NCBI GenBank assembly: GCA_965661005.1
Contig: CBFICB010000003.1
Location: 1-64,000 of the forward strand
Source of the DNA: UBA5109 sp965661005
GTDB lineage: Bacteria; Pseudomonadota; Gammaproteobacteria; Pseudomonadales; Pseudohongiellaceae
Direction: 5' to 3'
Length of the DNA: 64,000 nt
In this document: in pieces, positions 8,787 through 17,985 of the stretch
Position numbering within the stretch: position 1 is the first letter of the stretch
How the letters are laid out: each line of letters starts with the position of its first letter
The notes under the pieces: generated by a model
Seen by the model: only the letters and a program-made list of their open reading frames with translations
What the model was told of the DNA's origin: nothing
Database searches by the model: none
Program-made: the position numbers and the translations under genes

Positions 8787-9392
8787 ATGCGTCTATTTTT
8801 TGTATTCGTTATGTTGGCCTTCTTGACATCTTGTGTCACGCCACAGCCCGAGAATACTGGAAATATCTGCAGTATGTTTGAAGATCGCCGCAGTTGGTAC
8901 CGTGCCGCTAAACGGACCGAAGATCGCTGGGGTACACCAGTTTACGTGAGTATGGCCATCATTGAGCAAGAGTCGTCATTTCAGGCTCGTGCCAAACCAG
9001 CAAGAACCAAGCTTTTGGGTTTTATACCCTGGACCCGTCCATCGTCAGCGTATGGATATGCACAGGTGCTGGATGAAACCTGGACTGACTATAAGGAAAA
9101 TGCCGATAATTGGGGCGCCAGTCGTGCTGATTTTTCCGATGCAATGGACTTTGTCGGCTGGTATACGAACTCCTCCAGGCGCCAGAACAGAATCAGTCAA
9201 ACTGATGCTTATAATCTTTATTTGGCCTATCACGAAGGTAATGGTGGTTGGGCCAGAGGAACCTACAATAGCAAGGGTTGGTTAATCGATGTGGCCCGCA
9301 ACGTTCAGAATACGGCCAATGTATATCAAAATCAGTATCAAGGCTGTGAACGCGAATTAGGCCGTAACTGGTTCATGAGGCTATTCTTCTGA
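8787..9392 (+). CDS. Lysozyme-like (SLT-domain) lipoprotein
   Basis: A 201-residue probable outer-membrane lipoprotein. The signal sequence ends in the lipobox LTSC with Cys16. The body resembles transglycosylase SLT/lysozyme folds: IIEQESSF provides the candidate catalytic Glu, followed by SSAYGYAQVLDETW and YHEGNGGW. This suggests cleavage of peptidoglycan glycan strands in the periplasm; the activity is inferred. The frame opens at an ATG at 8772, but GAGG at 8774-8777 lies 9 bases before the ATG at 8787, which also gives a standard signal peptide, so 8787 is chosen. Its stop codon overlaps the proposed start of djlA, pointing to one transcript. Confidence 0.8.
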   Translation: MRLFFVFVMLAFLTSCVTPQPENTGNICSMFEDRRSWYRAAKRTEDRWGTPVYVSMAIIEQESSFQARAKPARTKLLGFIPWTRPSSAYGYAQVLDETWTDYKENADNWGASRADFSDAMDFVGWYTNSSRRQNRISQTDAYNLYLAYHEGNGGWARGTYNSKGWLIDVARNVQNTANVYQNQYQGCERELGRNWFMRLFF

Positions 9393-10201
9393 GTTGGTGG
9401 GGTAAAGTATTCGGGGGAACCTTCGGTTTCATGCTCGGTGGCCCTCTAGGGGCCTTGCTGGGCGCTTCACTAGGGCATAATTTTGACCGTGGTATGGGTC
9501 GCCTTGATAGTGTCGGCGGCATCAGAGGCGCCGATCAGGTTGAGACTATCCAGTCTGCCTTCTTTACCGCTACATTTTTTATGATGGGGCATATCTCTAA
9601 AGTTGACGGCAGAGTGTCTCAGGATGAAATCGTCGTTGCCCAGCACGTCATGCGTCAAATGAACTTGAATGCGCAACAAAAGAAGGTTGCGATTAATTTA
9701 TTTGAGCAAGGGAAAAACCAGGATATTCAGGTTCATGAGGTGCTTGAACAGTTTCGCAAGGAGTGTCATCGCCGTCGAAACCTGATGCAGATGTTTCTTG
9801 AAATACTGGTGATGACAGCCTTGGCTGACGGCGACCTTCATAAAAGTGAAGAAGAAGCGCTTTGGGAAACTGCTCATACTCTGGGTTTTTCCAAAGCGGA
9901 ATTTCGGCATATTCTGCAAAGAGGTCAGGCTCAGCAACATTATCAACAAAATCGACGTTCACAAAATAGTCGAAGTTCTGATAGGGGACGCTTAAATTTA
10001 CGTGATGCTTATCAGTTGTTGGGAATAACCGCTGCCGCCAGTGATCAGGAAGTGAAAAAAGCCTATCGCCGGCAAATGAACCAACACCATCCTGACAAGC
10101 TGGTATCCAAGGGTCTGCCTCAAGAAATGATGGATATTGCGAACCAGAAAACCCAGGATATCAAAGCGGCTTACGAACTCATCAAGCAAACCAGAAATTA
10201 A
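9389..10201 (+). CDS. djlA: DjlA-type membrane J-domain co-chaperone (probable CTG start)
   Basis: DjlA is a DnaK co-chaperone anchored by one N-terminal membrane segment. Here the order is a Gly-rich hydrophobic segment (FGFMLGGPLGALLGASLGH), a TerB-like helical domain (about residues 55-170 of this model), a Gln/Arg/Ser linker, and a C-terminal J domain with the HPD motif (NQHHPDKL). The first in-frame ATG (9431) would cut the conserved SWWGKVFGG N-terminus and half the membrane segment. GAGG at 9377-9380 lies 8 bases before a CTG at 9389 that overlaps the previous gene's TGA (CTGA). I therefore place the start there; ATT at 9383 is an alternative. Product 270 residues. Identity is firm, the start is not. 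Confidence 0.85.
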   Translation: MSWWGKVFGGTFGFMLGGPLGALLGASLGHNFDRGMGRLDSVGGIRGADQVETIQSAFFTATFFMMGHISKVDGRVSQDEIVVAQHVMRQMNLNAQQKKVAINLFEQGKNQDIQVHEVLEQFRKECHRRRNLMQMFLEILVMTALADGDLHKSEEEALWETAHTLGFSKAEFRHILQRGQAQQHYQQNRRSQNSRSSDRGRLNLRDAYQLLGITAAASDQEVKKAYRRQMNQHHPDKLVSKGLPQEMMDIANQKTQDIKAAYELIKQTRN

Positions 10202-10238
10202 TATTTTACTTTAATAAATGTTTATAATATATTGATAT

Positions 10239-13181
10239 TTATAGTTTATTTGTTTCAAGCCCAAGCTTTTTCAGCTCAGCCTGATGCTCCTTGTTGCTGA
10301 TAACACCGACACTGCGTTTTTCAGGAATTAAATATTCAGCAGCAACTTTTTGCAGCATGGGTATGTCAACTTCAAGGATCTTTTGCCTAAATTTAGCTCG
10401 ATGCTGTTTATCCCTGCCAAATAATTCATTGTAATAAGCCTGTTTGGCAGTGCCTGCCGGTGAGGATGGCTTATCCAGGCTGGAGATCACCCCTAAAATG
10501 GCTTCTTCCAACTGGCTTTGTTCATGCTGGTTTTCGTGTAGCCAGTTAATGGCTCGATTAAAGTCATCGAGGGTTTCAGATAAGCGCGGATCTCGGTAAG
10601 AGAAAAACCGAAAGCTGGCAGAGCTTGAATCCTGCGTAGCTCCGCCACCATAGGCACCGCCTTGTTCCCTGATAGCGCCATGAAGATAGCCATTACGCAG
10701 GAATCCTCCCAGAACAGTGAGAGCCGCATCATCTTCATGAGCGGCAGGCACTGTAGGATAGGCTGTTGCGCAGAAGTTAACCTGAGTATTATAAAGCCAG
10801 GCCAATTGAACGTTTTCACGGACCGCATCCATCGCAAAATGTTCATTCATCTCACTTTTGGCAGAATTCCCCCATAGCTCATTGAGCTGCTTTATCAAGC
10901 TCTCTCTCTGGCTGGCTTCAGCGACGCAAAGCAGTCGCTTATCGCCTTGTATGATCAGTTCATGCAGGGTCTTTAATTTTTGTGCAAAAGCACTGAGTTG
11001 AGCATCTTCGCTAAAACTTTTGACCAGTGATTTTAAATTCAGAATTCCCTGCATACCGGAATTCTCATAATTTAAGGCAGTAATTGCACTCATTTTGCTG
11101 GCTGCTATACCCATGGCGAGTACATGGCCTTGATTAGTGACACTTTGTTCTTTGTGGCTGGCAATTTGCTGCATAAGCTCTTTAAGTCTGCTTAATTCGT
11201 CAAAACGACAGGACTCAAGCATCTCCTGCATTAAGTGGCCTAGTTTTTCCTGGTTGGCATAAAGAGCCTTGCTGGACAAAATCATATAGGCATCAAGTTC
11301 CTGCTCGTTATCTAGCTGATTACGCATGCTGATCTGAGCATGAACACCGCCGCTAATAGAGGCCTGTAAGGCCTGAATATCAAGATAACTGGATGAGCCC
11401 ACCCCTAGCTCAGGCAGGCAGGCTGCATAAATGGGCAGCATTGTTTTGAGCTCATTGGGCAAGGAGGGTAGGCGAATAATAATGTCCTGATAACTCAAAC
11501 CATTGGTGCCCTGAGCATAAAAAGCCAAGGGGGTTTTATTAATAGTGGAGGATTCTGCTTGTGGCCAGTTGATCTCTGCAGGCACATCTTCAAGGTCAAC
11601 TTTTGGCAGGACAGACAAATCATCAATCTGCTGTTGGCGTTCTATCAAGGCCTCAGCCTGCGACACTATGTTATTTTTTTCACTGACACTTAATTGGCTT
11701 TTAATAAGTTCAAGTTTCTGCTTCTCTTGACCTCTGGTTTTCCTGGCCAGTTCAGTATCAGGGATGACAGTCAGGGTTACTCTGTGAGGATTGTTCAGAA
11801 GGTAAGTGTTGATTAAGTTCGGTAAAAAAGCTGGATCCTTTATTTCTTCTTTCAATTGTTTCAGAACAGGATCTATGTCCAGAAGCTCAATAGGGTCGCC
11901 GCGATGAGTCGCTGTGGAAAGCGACGAAAGAATTAATTGCAAACCGTATGGATAGCTGTCGCCGGTGATTTCACGCTGCTGTAGCTCCAGGCTGTGTAAG
12001 GCAGCTTCTACCATGCTTTGTTCAACACCTTTTTCTGCAATCGTTTTCAGTGTATTCAATATTAGTGCTTCAATAGCATCCGTGTTGGCAGCATCGCAGG
12101 ACTCAAGACCGCATATAAAACTCATTTCTCGATGCGAATCTTCCAGTCCACAAAGCGGTGATGGAGAAGCCCCTAATTCAGTTGTCTCAAGAACCTGAAG
12201 CAGAGGACTGGCGCTATTATCCAGCAACACAGATGAGAGTAGTTGAGCTTTAAATAACTCCTCAAGGCTTGTACTTTTACCCAAGAGCCATGCCACCTGG
12301 ACATGGCTTTTTTGGGTGATACTGTCTTCAGTGTCATCATTTTCCAGGGGGAAAAATTCAGTGACCTTTATGGGCTGTTGATAACGTTGTTCATCTCCCA
12401 CAGCTATATTGATGTCCAGTTTTTCAAAATGAGAGAGGGCTAAATCTTCAATCTTGTTTTGGTGTTCACGGGCAGAGATATTACCAAAGGTCATGAAAAT
12501 GGCATTGCTGGGGTGATAATGGGTTTTATAAAATGCAACCAATTGCTCATAGCTCAAATTTGGAATGTCGGCAGGTTCGCCACCACTATTGAAGTGATAG
12601 GTAGTCGTGGGATATAAGTGCTTACAAAGATGCTGCCAAATTATGCTGTTCTGGGCACTCATGGCACCTTTCATTTCGTTATAGACGACACCTTTATATT
12701 CCAATTCTGTTTCAGGATTGCTCGCTTCAGCAAACTCCAGGCGATGGCCTTCCTGCGCAAAATCAAGAGGGTCCAGGCGCGAAAAGAAAACGGCATCCAG
12801 ATAAACCTCCAGCAGATTATTAAAGTCTTTGCGGTTTTGACTTGCAAAAGGATAAGCTGTCCAGTCGCTACTGGTCATGGCGTTCATAAAAGTATTCATT
12901 GAGCGCCGAATCATCATGAAAAAAGGATCCCGCACAGGAAATTTTTTGCTGCCGCATAATGCCGTGTGCTCAAGGATGTGAGCTACACCGGTTGAATCCA
13001 TGGGTACAGTTCGCAAGGCCACCATGAAAACATTTTCCGGATTCTCACTGGCTAGATGGAAGTGCTTGGCACCAGTTTTCTTATGCTCATATTCTTCAAC
13101 GGTGATATTGAGAGTTTCAAGAAATCGACTGCGTAACTGGGTAAAAGAAGAATCTGAAGAGCGACTTGTTTCTGACTGCAT
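10239..13181 (-). CDS. M16C zinc metalloprotease, presequence-protease (PreP)-like
   Basis: A 980-residue member of the insulinase/pitrilysin superfamily, subfamily M16C. The inverted zinc motif HxxEH is present as H68-I-L-E71-H72 within GVAHILEHTALCGSK. The size, the following RDPFFMM..S-NTFMNA sequence and the two-half architecture match the PreP/Cym1 type, which encloses and degrades unfolded peptides. No signal peptide is seen, so a cytoplasmic peptide-degrading role is inferred. The frame runs back to a TTG at 13205, but the ATG at 13181 gives the N-terminus MQSETSRSSD and has a GAG about 9 bases upstream. rbgA lies 76 bases upstream on the same strand. Confidence 0.88.
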   Translation of the reverse strand: MQSETSRSSDSSFTQLRSRFLETLNITVEEYEHKKTGAKHFHLASENPENVFMVALRTVPMDSTGVAHILEHTALCGSKKFPVRDPFFMMIRRSMNTFMNAMTSSDWTAYPFASQNRKDFNNLLEVYLDAVFFSRLDPLDFAQEGHRLEFAEASNPETELEYKGVVYNEMKGAMSAQNSIIWQHLCKHLYPTTTYHFNSGGEPADIPNLSYEQLVAFYKTHYHPSNAIFMTFGNISAREHQNKIEDLALSHFEKLDINIAVGDEQRYQQPIKVTEFFPLENDDTEDSITQKSHVQVAWLLGKSTSLEELFKAQLLSSVLLDNSASPLLQVLETTELGASPSPLCGLEDSHREMSFICGLESCDAANTDAIEALILNTLKTIAEKGVEQSMVEAALHSLELQQREITGDSYPYGLQLILSSLSTATHRGDPIELLDIDPVLKQLKEEIKDPAFLPNLINTYLLNNPHRVTLTVIPDTELARKTRGQEKQKLELIKSQLSVSEKNNIVSQAEALIERQQQIDDLSVLPKVDLEDVPAEINWPQAESSTINKTPLAFYAQGTNGLSYQDIIIRLPSLPNELKTMLPIYAACLPELGVGSSSYLDIQALQASISGGVHAQISMRNQLDNEQELDAYMILSSKALYANQEKLGHLMQEMLESCRFDELSRLKELMQQIASHKEQSVTNQGHVLAMGIAASKMSAITALNYENSGMQGILNLKSLVKSFSEDAQLSAFAQKLKTLHELIIQGDKRLLCVAEASQRESLIKQLNELWGNSAKSEMNEHFAMDAVRENVQLAWLYNTQVNFCATAYPTVPAAHEDDAALTVLGGFLRNGYLHGAIREQGGAYGGGATQDSSSASFRFFSYRDPRLSETLDDFNRAINWLHENQHEQSQLEEAILGVISSLDKPSSPAGTAKQAYYNELFGRDKQHRAKFRQKILEVDIPMLQKVAAEYLIPEKRSVGVISNKEHQAELKKLGLETNKL

Positions 13182-13257
13182 TAAAACTATCTCGAGTAAC
13201 AACAAAAAGCTGATATTAGCTTATTCGGGCTTAAAGGTCAGAAAATACTGGATCAGT

Positions 13258-14088
13258 TTAGGTCTGACTGGCGAATTCAGGTTTTTCCAGGCTAATTTTA
13301 CCTAATGCGCCACTGCGGATGTCGTTCAGCAGCATTTCACTGGCTTTATGATAATCGACACCGCCTTTACGCAGGCAGCCTCGGTTTTTTCCGATAGCTT
13401 CGAGTAGTTGTGTCGCGTCCAGGGAGCTGGCGTCTAGCTGGTAACGATCAGTCAGGCTTTGTGGGTAGGTTTCTCTCAGAAAATCCAGTGCGAATAAAGC
13501 TATATCCTCAAACTCTATGGCAGTATTTTTAATGGCACCAGTAACCGCCAGCCTATAGGCAGACTGCTGATCTTCAATTTTGGGCCATAAGACGCCTGGG
13601 GTATCAATTAATTTAATTGAATCGCCTAGACTGATTTCACTGGCTGATTTGGTCACAGCGGGCTCATTACCAACCTTTGCGATTTTTCTATCAGACAAAA
13701 TATTCAAAAAAGTGGATTTTCCAACATTGGGAATACCCACTATCATTATCTTTAATATTTTGTCGGTTTTTTTTCCGGAGACTAAGCGAGCGGTTTTTAG
13801 TAATTTTTTGATGGCATCTGGCTGGTTCTTGTCGAGTGCATAGGGCCTAATATTATTCTGTTGATAGAATTCCAGCCACAACTTTGTGGTGTTCGGGTCT
13901 GCCAAATCTGTTTTATTCAGGACTTTCAAACGGGCTGTTTCTTTTATTAGGGAATTCAGCAAAGGGTTTTCGCTGGAATAGGGCAAGCGGGCATCTACCA
14001 ACTCAATGACCAGGTCAACTTGCTGAAGTAATTTCATGATATCCTTTCTGGCTTTATTCATGTGGCCTGGATACCAACCGATAGTCAT
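13258..14088 (-). CDS. rbgA: Ribosome biogenesis GTPase YlqF/RbgA family
   Basis: A 276-residue circularly permuted GTPase: the G4 motif NKTD (58-61) precedes the G1 P-loop GIPNVGKS (118-125) and G3 DTPG (162-165). In Bacillus the family acts in late assembly of the 50S subunit. The N-terminus WYPGHMNKA is typical. The G2 region reads GNEPAVTK, where GxxPGVTK is common, a conservative difference. A C-terminal helical domain follows. It is the promoter-proximal gene of a likely two-gene unit with the M16C protease and is divergent from the bolA-family gene. Confidence 0.92.
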   Translation of the reverse strand: MTIGWYPGHMNKARKDIMKLLQQVDLVIELVDARLPYSSENPLLNSLIKETARLKVLNKTDLADPNTTKLWLEFYQQNNIRPYALDKNQPDAIKKLLKTARLVSGKKTDKILKIMIVGIPNVGKSTFLNILSDRKIAKVGNEPAVTKSASEISLGDSIKLIDTPGVLWPKIEDQQSAYRLAVTGAIKNTAIEFEDIALFALDFLRETYPQSLTDRYQLDASSLDATQLLEAIGKNRGCLRKGGVDYHKASEMLLNDIRSGALGKISLEKPEFASQT

Positions 14089-14197
14089 GTGTAAATCCTG
14101 AAATTAAAAGATGGGACAAAAGACGGGCTATTGTAGAACTAATAGCGGGTCTGGTGAACCTTAGGCGCGAACTTGTTAAATAAAGAGCATGACTTTA

Positions 14198-14506
14198 ATG
14201 AATATAGAGCAGCAAATAAAAAAGAAAGTAGAGGCAGCATTTGAGCCTGAGTATCTTGAACTCTTGAATGAAAGCCATATGCATGCCGGAATCGCAACTG
14301 ATTCACATTTTAATCTCCTGCTGGTCAGTCGACGCTTCAAAGACTTAAGAAAAGTACAAAGACATCAGGCTGTATACAGGCTGCTTAATGAGGAATTATC
14401 CGGGCCAGTGCATGCTTTAGCTTTACATTTGTACAGTCCTGAAGAATGGGCTGAAAGTGAGAAAAAAATACAAAAATCCCCCAATTGTGAAGGGAAAAAT
14501 ATATAA
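14198..14506 (+). CDS. bolA: BolA family protein
   Basis: A BolA-like protein of about 102 residues. BolA proteins partner monothiol glutaredoxins in Fe-S or iron signalling and in E. coli affect morphology. The start MNIEQQIKKKVEAAF, the NESHMHAG segment (conserved His residues) and SRRFKDLRKVQRHQAVYRLL are family hallmarks. Homology favours the ATG at 14198; the ATG at 14189 adds three residues and is possible, as AAGAG at 14183-14187 lies 10 bases from the former and 1 base from the latter. The tail after about residue 90 is Lys-rich and poorly conserved. It is divergent from rbgA. Confidence 0.88.
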   Translation: MNIEQQIKKKVEAAFEPEYLELLNESHMHAGIATDSHFNLLLVSRRFKDLRKVQRHQAVYRLLNEELSGPVHALALHLYSPEEWAESEKKIQKSPNCEGKNI

Positions 14507-14557
14507 AATACAATAAGATAAATAATTTAATTAAAGTTAAGTGTGATGCTGTATTGC

Positions 14558-14585
14558 TTGTGTAGAAATGCAGTTATGCTAGAAT
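14558..14585 (+). promoter_or_regulatory. Possible extended -10 promoter for the Bax-like gene
   Basis: TTGTGT at 14558-14563 and TAGAAT at 14580-14585 are separated by 16 bases, with TG and one base directly before the -10 (TGCTAGAAT), an extended -10. It lies about 60 bases ahead of the start codon at 14646. Confidence 0.4.
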
Positions 14586-14624
14586 TTGAACACCTTAAGC
14601 AAGCAGTTCTTGCGAGATTGTTGA

Positions 14625-14644
14625 TATAGCTAGGTATAGCTAGG
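14625..14644. repeat. 10-bp tandem duplication touching a start codon
   Basis: TATAGCTAGG occurs twice with no gap (14625-14634, 14635-14644), and the next bases TATG contain the ATG at 14646. Each copy carries an AGG, so the duplication placed a second weak Shine-Dalgarno-like element next to the start. Confidence 0.85.
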
Positions 14645-14645
14645 T

Positions 14646-15482
14646 ATGACAAAGTTAAAACAAGGATCAGAAAGCTTTCTCCCTCAGTATAGTTATATTG
14701 CCTTTCTTTTAGTTCTCTTTATTTTGGCTATAAGCCTAAAGCCCGAATACTCTAATTTACCGATTGAGGCAGAGCCTGAAATAGTCCTTATATTACCGGA
14801 ATTGCCTCAAACTATTCCTGATTTTGCCGCCATAAGAGATGTATCTGAGAAAAAGGCCGCATTTTTTGAATTTTTAAGTCCCTATATTGAGACGGTTAAT
14901 CAGCAAATTTTGCTACAGCGACAACAACTCATCAGTTTGCGTGAAAAACTCAACAATGGATCAACCCTCAACCGTAATGAAATGAGTTATTTATCGAATT
15001 TACGTGTTGAGTATGAGCTTGAAAATGAAGCTTTAAACAACAGAAACCTTATTAATCGTTTGCTTAGGCGTGCAGATGTTATCCCAAGCTCATTGGCCCT
15101 GGCTCAAGCGGCAAACGAGTCGGCCTGGGGCACTTCTCGTTTCGCGGTAGAAGGCAATAATTTCTATGGACAATGGTGTTACACAGAAGGCTGCGGCATC
15201 GTTCCGGCGAGACGTCTTGAAGGTGCAAGACATGAAGTGAAAAGCTTTGATAATGTTTATGAGTCGGTCAGGGCTTATATCATGAATCTCAACACCTTTC
15301 CGAATTATCAGAAGTTACGAGAAATAAGGCTGCAAATTCGACAGGCTGAACGATCCATTGATGGTATAAGCCTGTCTGAAGGTCTGGACACTTATTCATC
15401 GCGAGGTGATGACTATATTTTTGAACTGCAGTCGATGATTTATTCAAATAATTTGCTTGAGCTGGACCGTCGCGGAGCTTAA
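14646..15482 (+). CDS. bax: Bax-like glucosaminidase-domain protein
   Basis: A 278-residue membrane-anchored protein. One hydrophobic segment (about residues 15-33) is followed by PDFAAIRDVSEKKAAFFEFL, the signature opening of E. coli Bax. The glucosaminidase (GH73-type) domain covers about residues 140-240, with the candidate catalytic Glu in AQAANESAWGTSRFA, then NNFYGQWC and TEGCGIVP. Activity would be on peptidoglycan glycan strands at the outer face of the inner membrane; this is inferred from the family. The frame is intact. The 3' end converges on a polysaccharide deacetylase gene. Confidence 0.87.
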   Translation: MTKLKQGSESFLPQYSYIAFLLVLFILAISLKPEYSNLPIEAEPEIVLILPELPQTIPDFAAIRDVSEKKAAFFEFLSPYIETVNQQILLQRQQLISLREKLNNGSTLNRNEMSYLSNLRVEYELENEALNNRNLINRLLRRADVIPSSLALAQAANESAWGTSRFAVEGNNFYGQWCYTEGCGIVPARRLEGARHEVKSFDNVYESVRAYIMNLNTFPNYQKLREIRLQIRQAERSIDGISLSEGLDTYSSRGDDYIFELQSMIYSNNLLELDRRGA

Positions 15483-15600
15483 TTGAGCTCTTTGATAAGT
15501 ATCCTTGAGCTCTTGGCTATTTTCAGGACTCAATTCAGCTCTATTCCTGTCTCTATCAAGCCTGCATTAAATTCTTATTGATATACCCTTGCTTAAGCCC

Positions 15601-16692
15601 TTACTCTGGAACTGCCGGATTAATCCAGGGTATTGAGTACCAGAAATAGCGGCCGTCAGGCCCTGGAGCAGTGCAATTGTAGCGAAAACGTCGACTACGA
15701 TTCTGAAGGTGTGTACTCACTCGAAAGCGCGCTGATTCGGCATCTAGCAGATCTATATTTATCGTCTCGTTATTATTGTAACAGGCAAGTTGGTCCAAGC
15801 CTGATGTATTATTATTGAAATCAATTTCGGCGTCAGGACTTTGCTCTGTACTCAAGGGTGTTGATGGAGATATATCATCCAGTGTAAAAGCCAGGCTTTT
15901 TACCTTGTTTGGAAAAGTGTTCATTGACACGTATATGCCAGAAAAAGGGAAACGGGGTAAAGCGGTGAAATCTGATTCGGCATTAATAGGCCCCGAATGC
16001 TGAGCGATGCCGATATAGCCCATGTCTCTAAGCAAATCCTGTATCTTTGGCTCATATTCACCGTAAGGGTAGGCTAGTAAACGGTGGCTCTGTCCGCTTT
16101 CCTGCAGAATTGTTTCTTCGGCTACCGTAATTTCCTCTCTGATGCTGTCTAGCCAAGCACTTTCTGACTCGCCTGGAGTTCTTTCCAGAAAATAGGGATG
16201 ACTGACTGTATGATTGGCGATAGTGGCACCTGCAGCGGCCATTTCCCGAATTTGATTCCAGTTTGCATAAAGGTCGGGATTGGTTTCAATCAAACCAGTG
16301 GTGACAAAAATACTAAATGGCCAACCAAGTTCTCTTAAAACAGGAAAGGCTTCGGTATAGACAGATAAGTAGCCATCATCAAAAGTAATAGCTGCTGTAT
16401 AGTTGGGTAGTTGTTCGTCATTTTGTAGGCTGCTTATAATTTCTTCGATTGGCAAAATGTTGAAATTATTATCAAGCAGATAATCCATATGAACTTTAAA
16501 ATCATCTGGTGCAATGCTGGTAATCGCAGGAGTGTTAGTAGCGACATGGTGGTATTGCAGGATAACTGCCTGGTTGCTGATTCCTTCACTCAGGTTTTCA
16601 TCGCTCTGGGCATAAGATAGCTGTGCAAGTAAAATAATGGCAGGACTGAGTCTTAGCAAAAGTAGTAGTTCTCTGGTGAATGTTATTATCAT
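15601..16692 (-). CDS. Secreted polysaccharide deacetylase (CE4 / PgaB N-domain type)
   Basis: A 363-residue exported protein with a signal peptide ending near SYA (residue 28). The NodB/CE4 domain has motif 1 TFDDGY (103-108, catalytic base and metal Asp) and motif 2 HTVSH (His161, His165 metal ligands), then LAYPYGEYEP. The opening VILQYHHVA resembles the N-terminal deacetylase domain of PgaB/IcaB. About 100 C-terminal residues with Asn/Ser-rich sequence and several Cys have no assignment. The likely reaction is removal of N-acetyl groups from a surface or wall polysaccharide; no PgaCD-like synthase is nearby, so the substrate is unknown. The gene diverges from ttcA. Confidence 0.87.
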   Translation of the reverse strand: MIITFTRELLLLLRLSPAIILLAQLSYAQSDENLSEGISNQAVILQYHHVATNTPAITSIAPDDFKVHMDYLLDNNFNILPIEEIISSLQNDEQLPNYTAAITFDDGYLSVYTEAFPVLRELGWPFSIFVTTGLIETNPDLYANWNQIREMAAAGATIANHTVSHPYFLERTPGESESAWLDSIREEITVAEETILQESGQSHRLLAYPYGEYEPKIQDLLRDMGYIGIAQHSGPINAESDFTALPRFPFSGIYVSMNTFPNKVKSLAFTLDDISPSTPLSTEQSPDAEIDFNNNTSGLDQLACYNNNETINIDLLDAESARFRVSTHLQNRSRRFRYNCTAPGPDGRYFWYSIPWINPAVPE

Positions 16693-16796
16693 AGCGGTGG
16701 CCGTTTTTGGGTGACGCCTATCATGGTATTACTTTTAATAGAGAATTATACTGTCGCACTTATTTCTTGTCTTATTTATTTGAATCCGAGATTAAT

Positions 16797-17657
16797 GTGA
16801 AAAGCAATTCACGAAAAACTAATTTGCGAATAAATCGCCTACAAAAGAATTTGCGTCGAGAATGCGGCCGGGCTATCGCTGACTTTAATATGATTGAAGA
16901 AGGTGATCTGGTAATGGTTTGTCTGTCGGGAGGCAAAGATTCCTATGTCATGCTGGATATTCTTTTGAATTTACAAAAGCATGCTCCAATTAAATTTTCT
17001 ATCCATGCGGTCAATATGGATCAAAAGCAGCCCGGTTTCCCTGAGCATGTCCTGCCGGAATACCTGAAGTCTATTCAGGTTGATTACCATATTATAGAAC
17101 AGGATACCTATTCGGTTGTGGTTGAAAAGACTGCTGAAGGTAAAAGTTACTGTGGCTTATGCTCGCGCTTAAGGCGAGGAAATTTATACTCATATGCTGA
17201 GACAATAGGCGCGACAAAAATTGCCCTGGGCCATCACCGAAATGACATAATGGAAACCTTGTTTTTAAACATGTTTTTTGGCGGAAAATTAAAAGCCATG
17301 CCTCCCAAATTGCTGAGTGATGATAAGAAGCATATTGTTATCAGGCCATTGGCTTATTGCAGGGAAAGTGAAATTGCCGAATTTGCTAAGTTTAGGCAAT
17401 TCCCAATCATTCCTTGTAGTTTGTGTGGCAATCAGGAGAACAGTCAACGTCAGGAAATTAAGAAAATGCTAAATGGCTGGGAAAAACAATTTCCAGGGCG
17501 ACTGGATGTATTATTTAAAAGTATTACAAATGTTGCTCCATCTCATTTGGCTGATACCAGCCTTTTTGATTTTAAAAATCTTGAGGTCGACCGAAGAGAG
17601 TCAAAACAATTAGAGCGCGAGCTTTATACGCGATTGGATGCTGTTAACCTTTTTTAA
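16797..17657 (+). CDS. ttcA: tRNA 2-thiocytidine synthetase TtcA
   Basis: TtcA thiolates cytidine-32 in several tRNAs using ATP and a [4Fe-4S] cluster. The PP-loop SGGKDS lies at residues 44-49, the cluster Cys pair at Cys119/Cys122 (CGLC) and a third Cys in IPCSLCG near 205. The frame extends upstream to a TTG at 16707, but that would add about 30 non-conserved residues. GTG at 16797, with GAG 6 bases before it, gives the family N-terminus of a short basic tail followed by RKTNLRINRLQKNLRREC. The product is 286 residues. yheU follows after 5 bases. Confidence 0.95.
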   Translation: MKSNSRKTNLRINRLQKNLRRECGRAIADFNMIEEGDLVMVCLSGGKDSYVMLDILLNLQKHAPIKFSIHAVNMDQKQPGFPEHVLPEYLKSIQVDYHIIEQDTYSVVVEKTAEGKSYCGLCSRLRRGNLYSYAETIGATKIALGHHRNDIMETLFLNMFFGGKLKAMPPKLLSDDKKHIVIRPLAYCRESEIAEFAKFRQFPIIPCSLCGNQENSQRQEIKKMLNGWEKQFPGRLDVLFKSITNVAPSHLADTSLFDFKNLEVDRRESKQLERELYTRLDAVNLF

Positions 17658-17662
17658 TTTCT

Positions 17663-17869
17663 GTGGAAATTCCTTTTAAAGAACTGGATAAAACAACTCT
17701 CAACAATCTTATCGAAGAGTTTGTTAGCCGTGAGGGAACAGATTATGGATATCACGATTACAGTCTTGAGGATAAAGTGAAGCATGTAATGACGCAGTTA
17801 GAAAAGGACAGGGTTTTCATAGACTATGATGTAGAAAGCAGCACCTGCAATATCGTCAAAAGAAACTAA
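17663..17869 (+). CDS. yheU: YheU family (UPF0270) protein
   Basis: A 68-residue conserved protein of unknown function. It starts at a GTG, and the sequence IPFKELDKTTLNNLIEEFV then REGTDYGYHDYSLEDKV matches the UPF0270/YheU family. No membrane segment or signal is seen. The 5-base gap to ttcA implies co-transcription. Function remains unknown. Confidence 0.88.
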   Translation: MEIPFKELDKTTLNNLIEEFVSREGTDYGYHDYSLEDKVKHVMTQLEKDRVFIDYDVESSTCNIVKRN

Positions 17870-17985
17870 TAAAGAAATAACTGGAACATGGAAGAACCAG
17901 AAAAAAAACAATAAGAACTAGTAAACACTAATCTAAATAAAACACTGTTAAAAAAAGTATTGCGAGCAAGAAATACGACATCAAG

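Noticed and set aside
15483..15514. Terminator between the Bax-like gene and the deacetylase gene
   Set aside because: TTGAGCTCTT is repeated directly and GAGCTC can pair with itself, but the stem is only six pairs with no T-tract; support is too weak to list.
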